64,000 nucleotides of DNA from the NCBI RefSeq assembly GCF_000730285.1, contig NZ_CP007174.1:186001-250000 (forward strand), written 5' to 3'. The position numbers and the translations under genes were made by a program. Under the pieces are notes generated by a model that saw only the letters and a list, made by a program, of their open reading frames with translations, searched no databases and had not been told where the DNA came from. The stretch is from Candidatus Nitrososphaera evergladensis SR1. Its GTDB lineage: Archaea; Thermoproteota; Nitrososphaeria; Nitrososphaerales; Nitrososphaeraceae. Below are positions 11,314-18,822 of the stretch, piece after piece; position 1 is the stretch's first letter, and each line of letters begins with the position of its first letter.

Positions 11314-11565
11314 CTAAGTAAGAAGGTCCAATGCCATCTTAAGTTCTGAGAGCTCATTCTTAACTGTCTCTTGGTCAGATTCATTCTCGGCATACTTTAA
11401 CAATCGTTCACAGGCTTCTATTTCGGCAATTATGATATCCTTCTTGTCAAGGCAGAGTGCATGCGCTTGATCTACAAATGCGTATGAAACTTTCCTACCG
11501 TTATTAGTAGAACTATTGTATGTCTTGGCAATGACTATGTTTCCTGCTTCGTTCTCAATATTCAT
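11314..11565 (-). CDS. Small hypothetical protein
   Basis: 83 residues. The N-terminal half looks beta-rich; the C-terminal half is a charged helix (IIAEIEACERLLKYAENE). The family is unknown. The composition looks coding and the ATG is clear. Confidence 0.5.
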   Translation of the reverse strand: MNIENEAGNIVIAKTYNSSTNNGRKVSYAFVDQAHALCLDKKDIIIAEIEACERLLKYAENESDQETVKNELSELKMALDLLT

Positions 11566-11787
11566 CGTGTACTAGGGAACTTTCAAGCCTTTAAGGGCTT
11601 GCGTAACATTGTTAGCAGGCCCTTCATGGTGGGGCGGGTGCAACCGCTAGCTGAAAGGCGAGTTTCCCGATTCTTTTCATTTTCAGCCTTTTCGTACCGT
11701 AACTGATGACTATATCTTACAATAACTAAGGGTATACCAATATTCTTAAATCTGCTGAGGTTTTTTACTATATTCAGGTGTATTGCT

Positions 11788-12099
11788 ATGTTTCAAACCA
11801 ATATCAGCGTCTTAGTTGATGCAATGCTGCAAAACGTCAGAGCAACATTAGGTAGAGAGGCATACGATGTAGTCATGTCTAAAATAATTGGCGATTACTT
11901 TGGCGAGTCGATGGATATACGTGAAGCAATCATGTGCAGGCCGGAATTATTTGAAACGGCTTTTCTAGAGTTGTTGGGACAAATGGGTATCATCCTTCTT
12001 TCAAAATCGTTAGCCGAGACCTGTCCCGAAAGCATTGGGATGCAGTATTCAAAAAGAGGAGATTTTGCGAGATACATCACGGCGCTATATAGTACGTAA
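11788..12099 (+). CDS. Hypothetical protein (103 aa)
   Basis: All-helical soluble protein with no motif recognised. Sections such as LGREAYDVVMSKIIGDYFG suggest a small helical bundle of the kind seen in thaumarchaeal proteins often found near signalling genes. The ATG at 11788 follows a TATA-like AT-rich region. Confidence 0.5.
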   Translation: MFQTNISVLVDAMLQNVRATLGREAYDVVMSKIIGDYFGESMDIREAIMCRPELFETAFLELLGQMGIILLSKSLAETCPESIGMQYSKRGDFARYITALYST

Positions 12100-12241
12100 G
12101 ATTGGCGATTCTGTTAAGAAGGAACGCCATATCTAGAAAGCAATATTTCGGCAAGTATCTGTTAGAGCCCATCTTTGGCCATCCTTCGTATCCGGTTCAA
12201 TCAGTGCTGAAATAAAAAAATCCCTAAAGATATTTCGTTTG

Positions 12242-12622
12242 CTATTCCATCTTTGTGATACGCTGTTGAATATTCTCTATTAGACCAATTTTCTGTTTGC
12301 CTGATTTGGTGACTAGACACAAGACCTTCTGCACGCCTGTTGGAAAAAGGAAGACTTGTCCAAACTTATAGCTGGCGCTCACATATTCAAGATCTCCCAA
12401 GTAGTCTCTCGCACTTTCTGTCATTGAGGTTACGATCTGCGCTCTGAAGGCCAATTGTTTCCATGTTTGCTCGTTAGGAACTGGCGTACCTTCTCTAACG
12501 TACCAGTCTACGGGTTCGTCTGCTTCAAGCAGCGCGGCAATTAGCACATCCTCGTCAGATTTAACTATCGATTCAAGAGAAAGTTCGTCCATGAGGGCCC
12601 CTGAATAATGATAGAAAGCCAA
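12242..12622 (-). CDS. Roadblock/LC7-like (DUF6659-type) protein
   Basis: 126 residues. Two beta-strand-like sections around DEDVLIAALLEADEPVDWYVREG, then a helix with QLAFRAQIVTSM, then LEYVSASYKFGQVFLFP and VQKVLCLVTKS, follow the layout of thaumarchaeal roadblock-like DUF6659 proteins. These are short profilin-fold scaffolds with a REG motif. The call is from pattern only. The alternative start MDELS at 12592 is also possible. Confidence 0.5.
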   Translation of the reverse strand: MAFYHYSGALMDELSLESIVKSDEDVLIAALLEADEPVDWYVREGTPVPNEQTWKQLAFRAQIVTSMTESARDYLGDLEYVSASYKFGQVFLFPTGVQKVLCLVTKSGKQKIGLIENIQQRITKME

Positions 12623-12778
12623 TTCTTAAGAGTATCCACATGGCTTGGACTCTCCGTATTTAGAAACTGAATGATCAAAAAGGCGATAGGGACGGCGTGG
12701 GCGAGCCACAGGGGAGGGCAACGACTACCGTTGGAACCTTCGATTCGAGTATGCAAGGACTTCCAAAGTTTCACTGTC

Positions 12779-13150
12779 CTAGACCATGCTCCGTAGTTTG
12801 TATAACTTGTAGGTGTCGTATACTTGCCAGATGAAAAAAGGCAGAATTAACGCTATTGTCAGCCAATCTAGGTAAGGACCCAATAGGAAGTTAACCGCCG
12901 CACTATAACCAATTCCTCCCGCCAGTATCAGAACGCCACGTTTCACGAATCCAAGATAGATCTGACCCAGTCCAGAGATTAGCACCGACAGAAGAATCGC
13001 TAGCCCGAGACTCTTTTGCTTGGGCACAAAGTCAGTTCTCTGCGTCTCTTCTGGAGTCATGGAAGGTTCTCTTGTCGCTTTTACATAAAACGTGCAGTAA
13101 GCACCGACATCCATGGGCAGTTCTTTACCACAATGTCTACAAAATACCAT
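12779..13150 (-). CDS. Zinc-ribbon plus TM2-like membrane protein
   Basis: The start at 13150 (MVFCRHCGKELP) is preferred to the upstream ATG because it places a zinc-ribbon motif at the N-terminus, as usual for the family. The second Cys pair expected of the ribbon has decayed: the section reads CTFYVK instead of CxxCG. Two or three TM segments follow, including SGLGQIYLGFVKRGVLIL, the TM2/DUF5683-like glycine motif. Membrane location; role unknown. Confidence 0.6.
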   Translation of the reverse strand: MVFCRHCGKELPMDVGAYCTFYVKATREPSMTPEETQRTDFVPKQKSLGLAILLSVLISGLGQIYLGFVKRGVLILAGGIGYSAAVNFLLGPYLDWLTIALILPFFIWQVYDTYKLYKLRSMV

Positions 13151-13256
13151 AGTCCCAAGTAGAACATTATACGCGATGCTCTTGACTTTTGTTCTTCTAT
13201 GCAAATCTTATATATTGACTTGGAATAATGGTGTCGTGCCAAATCAGCCTCCTAGG

Positions 13257-13498
13257 ATGACTCTCTCAACAAAGGATTGGTTCTTGATTCTAATTGCTAC
13301 AATCATTTCTTTACTTTCTCAGGCAATGTATGATATGGGCAAGAGTATCCTATTGCCATATGTTCATGGCATAGACAACTTTGCCAGCTTGGGAGCGGTT
13401 AGTTTAGCGGTATTCTTTTGCTGATGATTTACAGATTTACTATTCAGAGGAAGCAAGCTGATACTAGCTCACGGGAAGAGTTGGTTGATGAAAAGTAG
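13257..13498 (+). pseudogene. Small two-TM membrane protein with a frameshift
   Basis: The frame from ATG 13257 codes TKDWFLILIATIISLLSQAM and a second hydrophobic stretch ending SLAVFFC at 13424. In the -1 frame the sequence continues as LLLMIYRFTIQRKQ and a charged tail ending REELVDEK at 13498, which completes the second TM helix and a cytoplasmic tail. One base change in the TTCTTTTGC section near 13415 would restore an ~80-residue protein. It may be a real mutation or a sequencing error. Confidence 0.45.
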
Positions 13499-13627
13499 GC
13501 TCTGAGGCCGGCGGGCGATGAGGGTGTGCCAAAAGCCATATCCACATTCTCTTCTCTTAATATAGTTAATCAAAGCAGGCTCCAGGTTCCTTGTATCTTT
13601 TAATAAAACGTCTTGCTGCTTATGCTG

Positions 13628-13801
13628 ATGGCAAAGTTAGAGACATTAGCAATGATGCTTTGTGTGTCAATGCTTGCAGGTTTGGCTGTATACACATTGG
13701 CAATCCTTGAAGTGCCGGGAACGCAAGGCGTGCTGCAAAAGGCTGAAGCAATAAGAAGGAGTACACATCAGTGTCCCGGTGGTTGGTTTCCGGGTTGTTA
13801 A
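13628..13801 (+). CDS. Possible small secreted or membrane peptide
   Basis: 57 residues with one hydrophobic helix (MMLCVSMLAGLAVYTLAIL) and a short tail containing CPGGWFPGC. It could be a signal-anchored peptide. Coding is not certain. Confidence 0.3.
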   Translation: MAKLETLAMMLCVSMLAGLAVYTLAILEVPGTQGVLQKAEAIRRSTHQCPGGWFPGC

Positions 13802-14141
13802 GCGATATATAAGCAGACCAGCTGGAAGCGAGCCTGCCGAGCCCCGCCTCAGGACGGGCGAGGTTGAGGGTGAGGCGTGGGGTGGCGGATGGAGGAGGGC
13901 TGTTCCTAGTGGCGCTAGTGTCTTTTCAAGATCTCTCTCCAGTAATAAGAATGAGCTATAGAGCTACAGAATAAGTACTAAAATAGCTAGCGCCGGTAGC
14001 GACACTATCCTTAGGCAAAGATGTCGTTCTGGCATATCTTAGTAGACTATAGATTTTTCGCTAAAATACATAAAAATAAGAAAAAGAGGGAGAGAGTAGC
14101 AGCAGAGATTCTGTCGAACTGCCACTACTACTGCTATTATA

Positions 14142-14324
14142 TTATCTGCAAGCGTCGTCAGAATGTCCCGGCCCGAAGGAGTGGCAATGCTTAAAGCTGT
14201 TTCCATGCGGAGGATCAGCAAATGCCTGTTGTGGGAGGACAACGCTTGGGACTACCGCTGCTGCGACTAATCCCATGGCTGCAACGATTGCAACCACAGC
14301 GATTATGGCCTTGAGATTGCTCAT
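14142..14324 (-). CDS. Small secreted His/Cys protein
   Basis: 60 residues from the ATG at 14324 (MSNLKAIIAVVAIVAAM), which gives a standard signal peptide ending near QQAFA. The mature part is only about 23 residues with four His and two Cys (KHCHSFGPGHSDDACR). The upstream ATG at 14366 would put 14 charged residues ahead of the signal peptide and is less likely. Exported; may bind a metal such as copper. Confidence 0.6.
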   Translation of the reverse strand: MSNLKAIIAVVAIVAAMGLVAAAVVPSVVLPQQAFADPPHGNSFKHCHSFGPGHSDDACR

Positions 14325-14540
14325 GGGCGTATACCTCGGAACAAATGATTTTAAGTATTTCTCCATTTGCGAAGATGATTAGAAGATAGGCAAATATTTG
14401 GTCAAAATAAAATAAGAAATAGTGACAGATCATGAAATATAGTACTTCATTCGCTTGACCAATAGCCTAGCATACAATCAGAACTCCCTTATTGCATAAA
14501 ATATGGTAATGGCCGATGCGAGCCACAGGGCTTGTATGAA

Positions 14541-14720
14541 TTACGGCTGTGCCTCTGCATCCAGTTTGGCTAGCTCTTCTTGGCAAATCTTCATCATTTC
14601 AAGCTTTAACGCCTCTGTCAAGGCAGACAAAGGATCCTCGCCCGATGCTTCATAGGCTTTGGCGTATCTGCTAACATCGGCCAGAAGTTTTTCTTCATTG
14701 ATTTGCTCGGTCACGGCCAT
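14541..14720 (-). CDS. Small helical protein (59 aa)
   Basis: Minus-strand frame from the ATG at 14720 to a TAA at 14541. The 59-residue product is highly charged and helical (EEKLLADVSRYAKAYEASGE, ending KICQEELAKLDAEAQP). It is just under the length used by common gene callers. Family unknown. Confidence 0.5.
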   Translation of the reverse strand: MAVTEQINEEKLLADVSRYAKAYEASGEDPLSALTEALKLEMMKICQEELAKLDAEAQP

Positions 14721-14833
14721 AGCTCAATGTGGGAATTTAAAAGGGAAGCTGGAAGAGAAAGCGGGGCTTAACTCTACATATCGCACAGATGAATCATATT
14801 CAGTTGTTGATCAGTCCGACTTGTCTTCCCATG

Positions 14834-15324
14834 TCACCGGTTTACAGGTATCATCTTGAAAATCTTGTCAAGGACTTTTTCGATCTCCAGATCAGGTTTC
14901 CATTCTCCGGCGTTCCGCTCCTCTCTAATTTTTTCGACACGTTCACGAATGAGTATCTCGGTAAGTTCGGGTTTCTTGACAATATCAGCTACCTTCAATC
15001 CATACTTGCTGTTGGTGATGGCGGATATGGCATTCATTAATACCGATCCGTTTTTCATCTTCTCCTCAACTTCTTCCACGCTCAAGGTGGCTCCGTTAAC
15101 TTTTCCTGCGAGCAGCTCCGCTACCTTCTCTACTACCCTCTTCGTACCAAAATTATCATATTCAAAATCCTTGTTCCAAGCTCTAGACATTCCAGTTTTT
15201 ATGATGCCTCTCGCTTGGTGTTCGGCAAGCATTTCGAGGGACTCCTTCTCACGTCCACGATCTCGAAGACTTCAATGTCGCTCCTCTTCACGGCCTCAAA
15301 CAGAGCCTGAAGATTGGCTTCCAT
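14834..15324 (-). pseudogene. Hypothetical protein with one N-terminal frameshift
   Basis: The long part (14834-15232, 132 codons) starts at an internal Met. Upstream, an ATG at 15324 starts a frame MEANLQALFEAVKRSDIEVF and EIVDV, which runs into the long frame if one base is added near 15247-15255 (...EKESLEMLAEHQARG). Together they make an ~160-residue helical protein. The N-terminal part fits so well that the interruption is either a recent mutation or a sequencing error. Function unknown. Confidence 0.5.
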
Positions 15325-15397
15325 AAACCCTTATCGCCGTCACAATAATCATCAGGATCTAGCAACTCGATCCCTAAGTTTCTAGATAGCATAGTGA

Positions 15398-15562
15398 CTA
15401 GAGTTTGGCAAGCTCGTCTGCAAAGTAATTCTGACATATCGTACAATCTTTGTCAAGCTGCATTATCTTCCCTCTAAAGTCAGCATGGGCAGACACATGC
15501 CTAATTACAACTTCAACACCTAACTTGGCTCCTTCAATGTCCGCATTCATCATTGATGACAT
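15398..15562 (-). CDS. Small hypothetical protein (54 aa)
   Basis: Minus frame from an ATG at 15562 (MSSMMNADIEGAKLGVEVV) to a TAG at 15398, containing one CTIC pair and a His-x3-His (RHVSAHADF). A possible metal-binding microprotein; a second Met six codons in may be the actual start. Confidence 0.4.
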   Translation of the reverse strand: MSSMMNADIEGAKLGVEVVIRHVSAHADFRGKIMQLDKDCTICQNYFADELAKL

Positions 15563-15942
15563 ATTGTATCTAAGAAATACATCATTATTTTATAGAGTAT
15601 CGGTCCTGCCGTCTCTGTCGCCGGCAGATGTAACTTGGCAAAAGACGATGTTTTACCCCAAGCAAGACACCTCAAGCAAGCTAACGGATAAATCACTCAG
15701 GAATTTTAGTGATGTCATACGCTGCACAAGAGCTAGCCAGACATTGGCTCTGGTCTGATGCTTGTGGCGTATGGACAAAAGAACAGAGATGCCTGCGTTC
15801 TTTCGACTTCACAAAAGGACACGGACGCGGGTATCTCTTTCATCCGAGCTTTTAACCGTTAACTTTGGGCTGCGAGTATCACGGATTTCTCTAATTTCCT
15901 TCCAGAAATGATAAAAGAATCACCATCCGAATTGCTTGCCAA

Positions 15943-16278
15943 ATGGAAAAGAAAAACATCGAACAACAACCGGATCAAACCGTAAACATGGAAAAAGGAA
16001 AAGTTCAAGTCGCAAATATCGGCAAGCTAAAGGTAACCAAGTTTACCTTTGAACCAGGATGGACATGGGAAAAATGCGAGAAGCCATTGTTTAACACAGA
16101 CAGCTGTCAGCTGACTCACAATGGATACATAATCTCCGGAAGGTTAATGGTTAGGATGGTTGATTCTGGAAAAGAGATGGAATATGGACCAGGTGACACA
16201 TTTTACATACCTGCAGGGCATGACGGGTATGTCGTTGGAAATGAGCCTGTGGTCGGCTTGGATATTTCTCCTAGCTAA
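15943..16278 (+). CDS. Cupin-domain protein
   Basis: 111 residues with a single cupin barrel: the first motif region near CQLTHNGYIISGRLMVRM and the second near YGPGDTFYIPAGHDGYVV. The His/Glu metal ligands of typical cupins are only partly kept, with one His in THNGY and one in AGHDG. Small-molecule binding is likely, but the reaction is unknown. Confidence 0.8.
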   Translation: MEKKNIEQQPDQTVNMEKGKVQVANIGKLKVTKFTFEPGWTWEKCEKPLFNTDSCQLTHNGYIISGRLMVRMVDSGKEMEYGPGDTFYIPAGHDGYVVGNEPVVGLDISPS

Positions 16279-16320
16279 CACAAGCGGCAGATTTTGGAAG
16301 AGGTTTTAGATAGGGTTTAG

Positions 16321-16377
16321 CCTAGCCAAACAAGCTAGGTTTAGCCCCGTACGGCTATGGACTGGGCGGGATTTGAA
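16321..16377 (-). other. Hairpin and tRNA 3'-end-like segment
   Basis: CCTAGC / GCTAGG arms (16321-16326, 16334-16339) form a short stem after the cupin gene. Bases 16358-16377 on the minus strand read TTCAAATCCCGCCCAGTCCA, the order expected for a T loop, T-stem 3' strand, acceptor 3' strand and discriminator A of a tRNA. No 5' tRNA half is present, so it is at most an attachment-site remnant. Confidence 0.3.
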
Positions 16378-16506
16378 TTTGAGCTCCCCAATGGATTTTG
16401 TAAAATAGCTGCTATGCTGAAAAGAGAAAGTTGTTAGACTTTATTCCCGATTTGGAAACAATATGGAAAATCACTTAAATCAATCCAAACCTTTTCCAAG
16501 CATACA

Positions 16507-16914
16507 ATGACTGAAATGGTTTCTTATGAACAAACAAGAAGAGAGATACAAAAAACATTTGGGAGCATACCGGGCTTCATGGCAGCAGTACCGCAGGACG
16601 TTCTTGTCCAGATGTGGCCAATTATGAAGACATACATGATGGGGCAGACCAAAATCCCACCAAAATATCGGGAAATGATTAGCTTGGCAGTTGGAGCCAC
16701 ACTAAAGTGTCCATACTGTGAAATGTTCCATAGGGCATCAGCAAAAATGAGCGGTGCGACAGACGAAGAGTTGGCAGAAGTGGGCGTCTTAGTCGGACAG
16801 GTGACATTTTGGAGTTCAATCCTTCACACATTGAATTATGACATGAGCACATTCATGAAGGAGTTCAATGCGATGGGAGAGTATTTGTCAAAGCAGTCTC
16901 GACAGACTGTCTAA
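16507..16914 (+). CDS. AhpD-like carboxymuconolactone decarboxylase family protein
   Basis: 135 residues. The active-site section CPYCEMFHRASAKMSGATDEEL is the CxxC...H motif of the AhpD/CMD family of alpha-helical peroxidase-type proteins. It probably acts in peroxide defence or a redox relay in the cytoplasm, consistent with the Mn catalase 6 kb away. Single gene with a clean ATG. Confidence 0.85.
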   Translation: MTEMVSYEQTRREIQKTFGSIPGFMAAVPQDVLVQMWPIMKTYMMGQTKIPPKYREMISLAVGATLKCPYCEMFHRASAKMSGATDEELAEVGVLVGQVTFWSSILHTLNYDMSTFMKEFNAMGEYLSKQSRQTV

Positions 16915-17258
16915 ACAATGGCCTATTTTTTTGGCTGATGCTTGCTACTCCTCCTTGCTTTCTATTCTTGCTCATCTATTTGAGAAGTCTTCGCCCGCCG
17001 CACCCAAGCTTTTGCCGTCGATTTCATGACCTATTTTTGGCGGCAAAAATAAGGGATTTGTTCTTAAGTGAACTACTATCGGACAAGTCCGGCGGACTTC
17101 TCGCCACTTTTCTTTTAAAGGTGGGGCCGACATGACGTACTCTGTTGCCCTTGAAGTGGCCAAGACAATAACAAAATCATTGTATGTGCTCTCTGGCCTA
17201 AAATATGGAGCGCGGCCAATCTTCCTCTCCTTCTTCATCTTCCTCCTCTGCCTTGAGC

Positions 17259-17372
17259 TTACTTCCCAATAGATTCACGGACACACGCCAAAACTTTGGC
17301 TTTATCTCTGACCGCTTTCTCTACCATTTTGAACAGACCTAAATCTATCCACTCTTTTGGCGGTTTTGCCAA
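17259..17372 (-). CDS. Possible 37-aa ORF
   Basis: Minus frame from a TTG at 17372 reading KPPKEWIDLGLFKMVEKAVR and ending RESIGK. The composition looks protein-like but the start is weak and the size small. Confidence 0.25.
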   Translation of the reverse strand: MAKPPKEWIDLGLFKMVEKAVRDKAKVLACVRESIGK

Positions 17373-17383
17373 ACATTAACATG

Positions 17384-17520
17384 TGTAGTGTTTCGGGCCA
17401 TGGGCATAATGCCTCGCAGATGTTTACTTACGTCATTATTCTTTCTGCGCTTTTGGTGGCTCCTGCAATATTTTGTTGTAATAATGGCGAGTTGTGGCCG
17501 CTTCCAAAACAGACTCGGCA
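17384..17520 (+). pseudogene. Degenerate fragment of the YdjM-like hydrolase gene
   Basis: About 135 bases align to 27122-27243 inside the intact gene at 26963-27760. Shared strings include GGTGGCTCCTGCAATATTT and CAGACTC. The copy has substitutions and indels and no open frame. It ends one base before the vapC stop region at 17522. Confidence 0.75.
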
Positions 17521-17521
17521 C

Positions 17522-17986
17522 TTAGATCTTCAGGTCGGATATGTGCCTAAAGTTCTCGCCCTTTCCTTTCATCATTACCACCTTGGCGAGAATCCTTTCA
17601 TCGGCAGTATACAGAGTCGCATCAAGGTATTCGGCCAATGAAATGTACGACGAATCGTAGAGGGATATTCCGTATGCAAACGAATTCTGAACGCAGAGCG
17701 CAGCCAGATCGCCTAGGACAGGATACAACCACAGCTGGTACTTTTCCAAAGCCTTGGAAGCTATCTTGACCTGCTCTTCTCCAAACTCCGGGTTGTATCT
17801 TAGTGCATTTAGGACCTCGTACGGGAGTAGATGCGGAACTGCAATCTCCACTTTTCCATCTATGTAGAGCTGTCTCAATGCCAGGGCATTTTCCGTGTTC
17901 TCCTCGTCTACAAACCATTTGACGATGACAGAGGCGTCGGCAACAACAACGACTATTGGCGCTACTATTTTCTTGCTTCTCTCCAC
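17522..17986 (-). CDS. vapC: VapC-type PIN-domain toxin
   Basis: 154 residues. The acidic active-site residues are all present: Asp in VVADASVIVKW (near residue 17), Glu in LPYEVLNAL (near 58), Asp in YDSSYISLA (near 113) and Asp in LYTADERIL (near 132). The expected action is RNA cleavage (tRNA or rRNA) when released from the antitoxin. The first frame codons (MERSKKI) overlap the antitoxin gene by 22 bp, which suggests translational coupling. Confidence 0.85.
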   Translation of the reverse strand: MERSKKIVAPIVVVVADASVIVKWFVDEENTENALALRQLYIDGKVEIAVPHLLPYEVLNALRYNPEFGEEQVKIASKALEKYQLWLYPVLGDLAALCVQNSFAYGISLYDSSYISLAEYLDATLYTADERILAKVVMMKGKGENFRHISDLKI

Positions 17987-18228
17987 CTTCGTATCTCCTC
18001 AGTTGAGTTCCATGTTTTGGAGGAGGAGGTACCCTTACGTATGCTGTCTGTCAACGACGCCGCCTCGCTCAGCGCATCGAAATCCAGAGTCCTGCTGGCG
18101 CCCTTTGCTTCTTCCTCTTCAATCTTTGCAGCCAAGGCTCGTCTTATGATTTCGCTCCAGTTTACATGAGAGAATTTTTTCATCTTTTCCTTTACGCGCT
18201 TGTCGACCTTGACGCTGAAAACTTCCAC
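17965..18228 (-). CDS. vapB: VapB-type antitoxin
   Basis: 87 residues with a ribbon-helix-helix-like N-terminus (FSVKVDKRVKEKMKKF, then WSEIIRRAL) and a disordered charged tail that would wrap the PIN toxin. The start is GTG at 18228, inside the palindromic operator at 18229-18247. It neutralises the adjacent VapC and represses its own operon. Confidence 0.8.
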   Translation of the reverse strand: MEVFSVKVDKRVKEKMKKFSHVNWSEIIRRALAAKIEEEEAKGASRTLDFDALSEAASLTDSIRKGTSSSKTWNSTEEIRRWREARK

Positions 18229-18266
18229 GATATGGTATTACCATATCTGGTAATAAAAATATTACC
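18229..18266 (-). promoter_or_regulatory. vapBC operator: two inverted repeats
   Basis: GATATGGTA T TACCATATC (18229-18247) is a perfect 9-bp inverted repeat around one base. GGTAATA AAAA TATTACC (18249-18266) is a second perfect repeat with the same GGTA/TACC core. Both sit directly ahead of the GTG start, so VapB binding would block initiation. Confidence 0.75.
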
Positions 18267-18355
18267 GACGAATATACATCGAGAAGGTATTCGCTTCTTT
18301 GCTTCACTTGCGTTTGACTATACAAATAACGTAACTTCACCATGGAACAGGATCG

Positions 18356-18396
18356 TCTCTCCCTCTCCCTCTCCCTCTCCCTCTCCCTCTCTCTCC
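18356..18396. repeat. CT-rich (TCTCCC)n tract
   Basis: Six to seven tandem CTCTCC units in non-coding DNA between the vapB promoter and the receiver fragment. Confidence 0.8.
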
Positions 18397-18564
18397 CCCC
18401 GCAGAGATATCCTCGAGGCTCACAGAAGAGCGATGTAGATAGATAAAGCTTATAGAAAGGGCACAGCTATAAGATTTACCCGCCTTGGGGAAGATAAATG
18501 CAATGACAAAGAAATCGCCAAGAGGAAAGAGGAGACACGGGTAGTAACCGAGCTCCGGATAGGG

Positions 18565-18798
18565 ATGTACAAAGAAATGAGGAGGAAGAAAAAAAAGAAA
18601 GAAGGACTCGTTAACTCGAGTAATAATAATGTAGTAATATTTACAGCTTCATCGATATCTGATGAAAACATTGAATGGATGCTAAATGACAATACAAAGA
18701 TGGTTCTTAGCAAGCCCGTGTCTCAAGATGATTTGCAGTCTGTCGTAACCAAGTTTGTGGTGTCAGGTCAGCCGGGGAAGAAGATGTGGGAAGCGTAG
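18565..18798 (+). CDS. Truncated receiver-domain fragment
   Basis: 77 residues. The section VVIFTASSISDENIEWMLND, then VLSKPVSQDDLQSVV, is the second half of a response-regulator receiver domain: the Ser/Thr strand, helix, conserved Lys-Pro and last helix. The phosphoacceptor half is absent and is replaced by a Lys-rich stretch. It lies 24 bp ahead of the TackOD1 gene and may be a remnant or a small accessory protein. Confidence 0.55.
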   Translation: MYKEMRRKKKKKEGLVNSSNNNVVIFTASSISDENIEWMLNDNTKMVLSKPVSQDDLQSVVTKFVVSGQPGKKMWEA

Positions 18799-18822
18799 AG
18801 TGGGAGGCGAAAGACAAAGCAT

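Noticed and set aside
12565-12774. Minus ORF with a hydrophobic LWLAHAVPIAFLII segment, similar to FIQALWLASAITIF after the 14541 gene
   Set aside because: Similarity is short and both lack starts; could be chance between hydrophobic coding-like frames.
17134-17271. 45-codon + ORF with a hydrophobic C-terminus
   Set aside because: No conservation signal, no RBS and strong pyrimidine bias from CT-rich DNA explains the hydrophobic run.
18356-18396. CRISPR-like array
   Set aside because: Short simple-sequence units without spacers.
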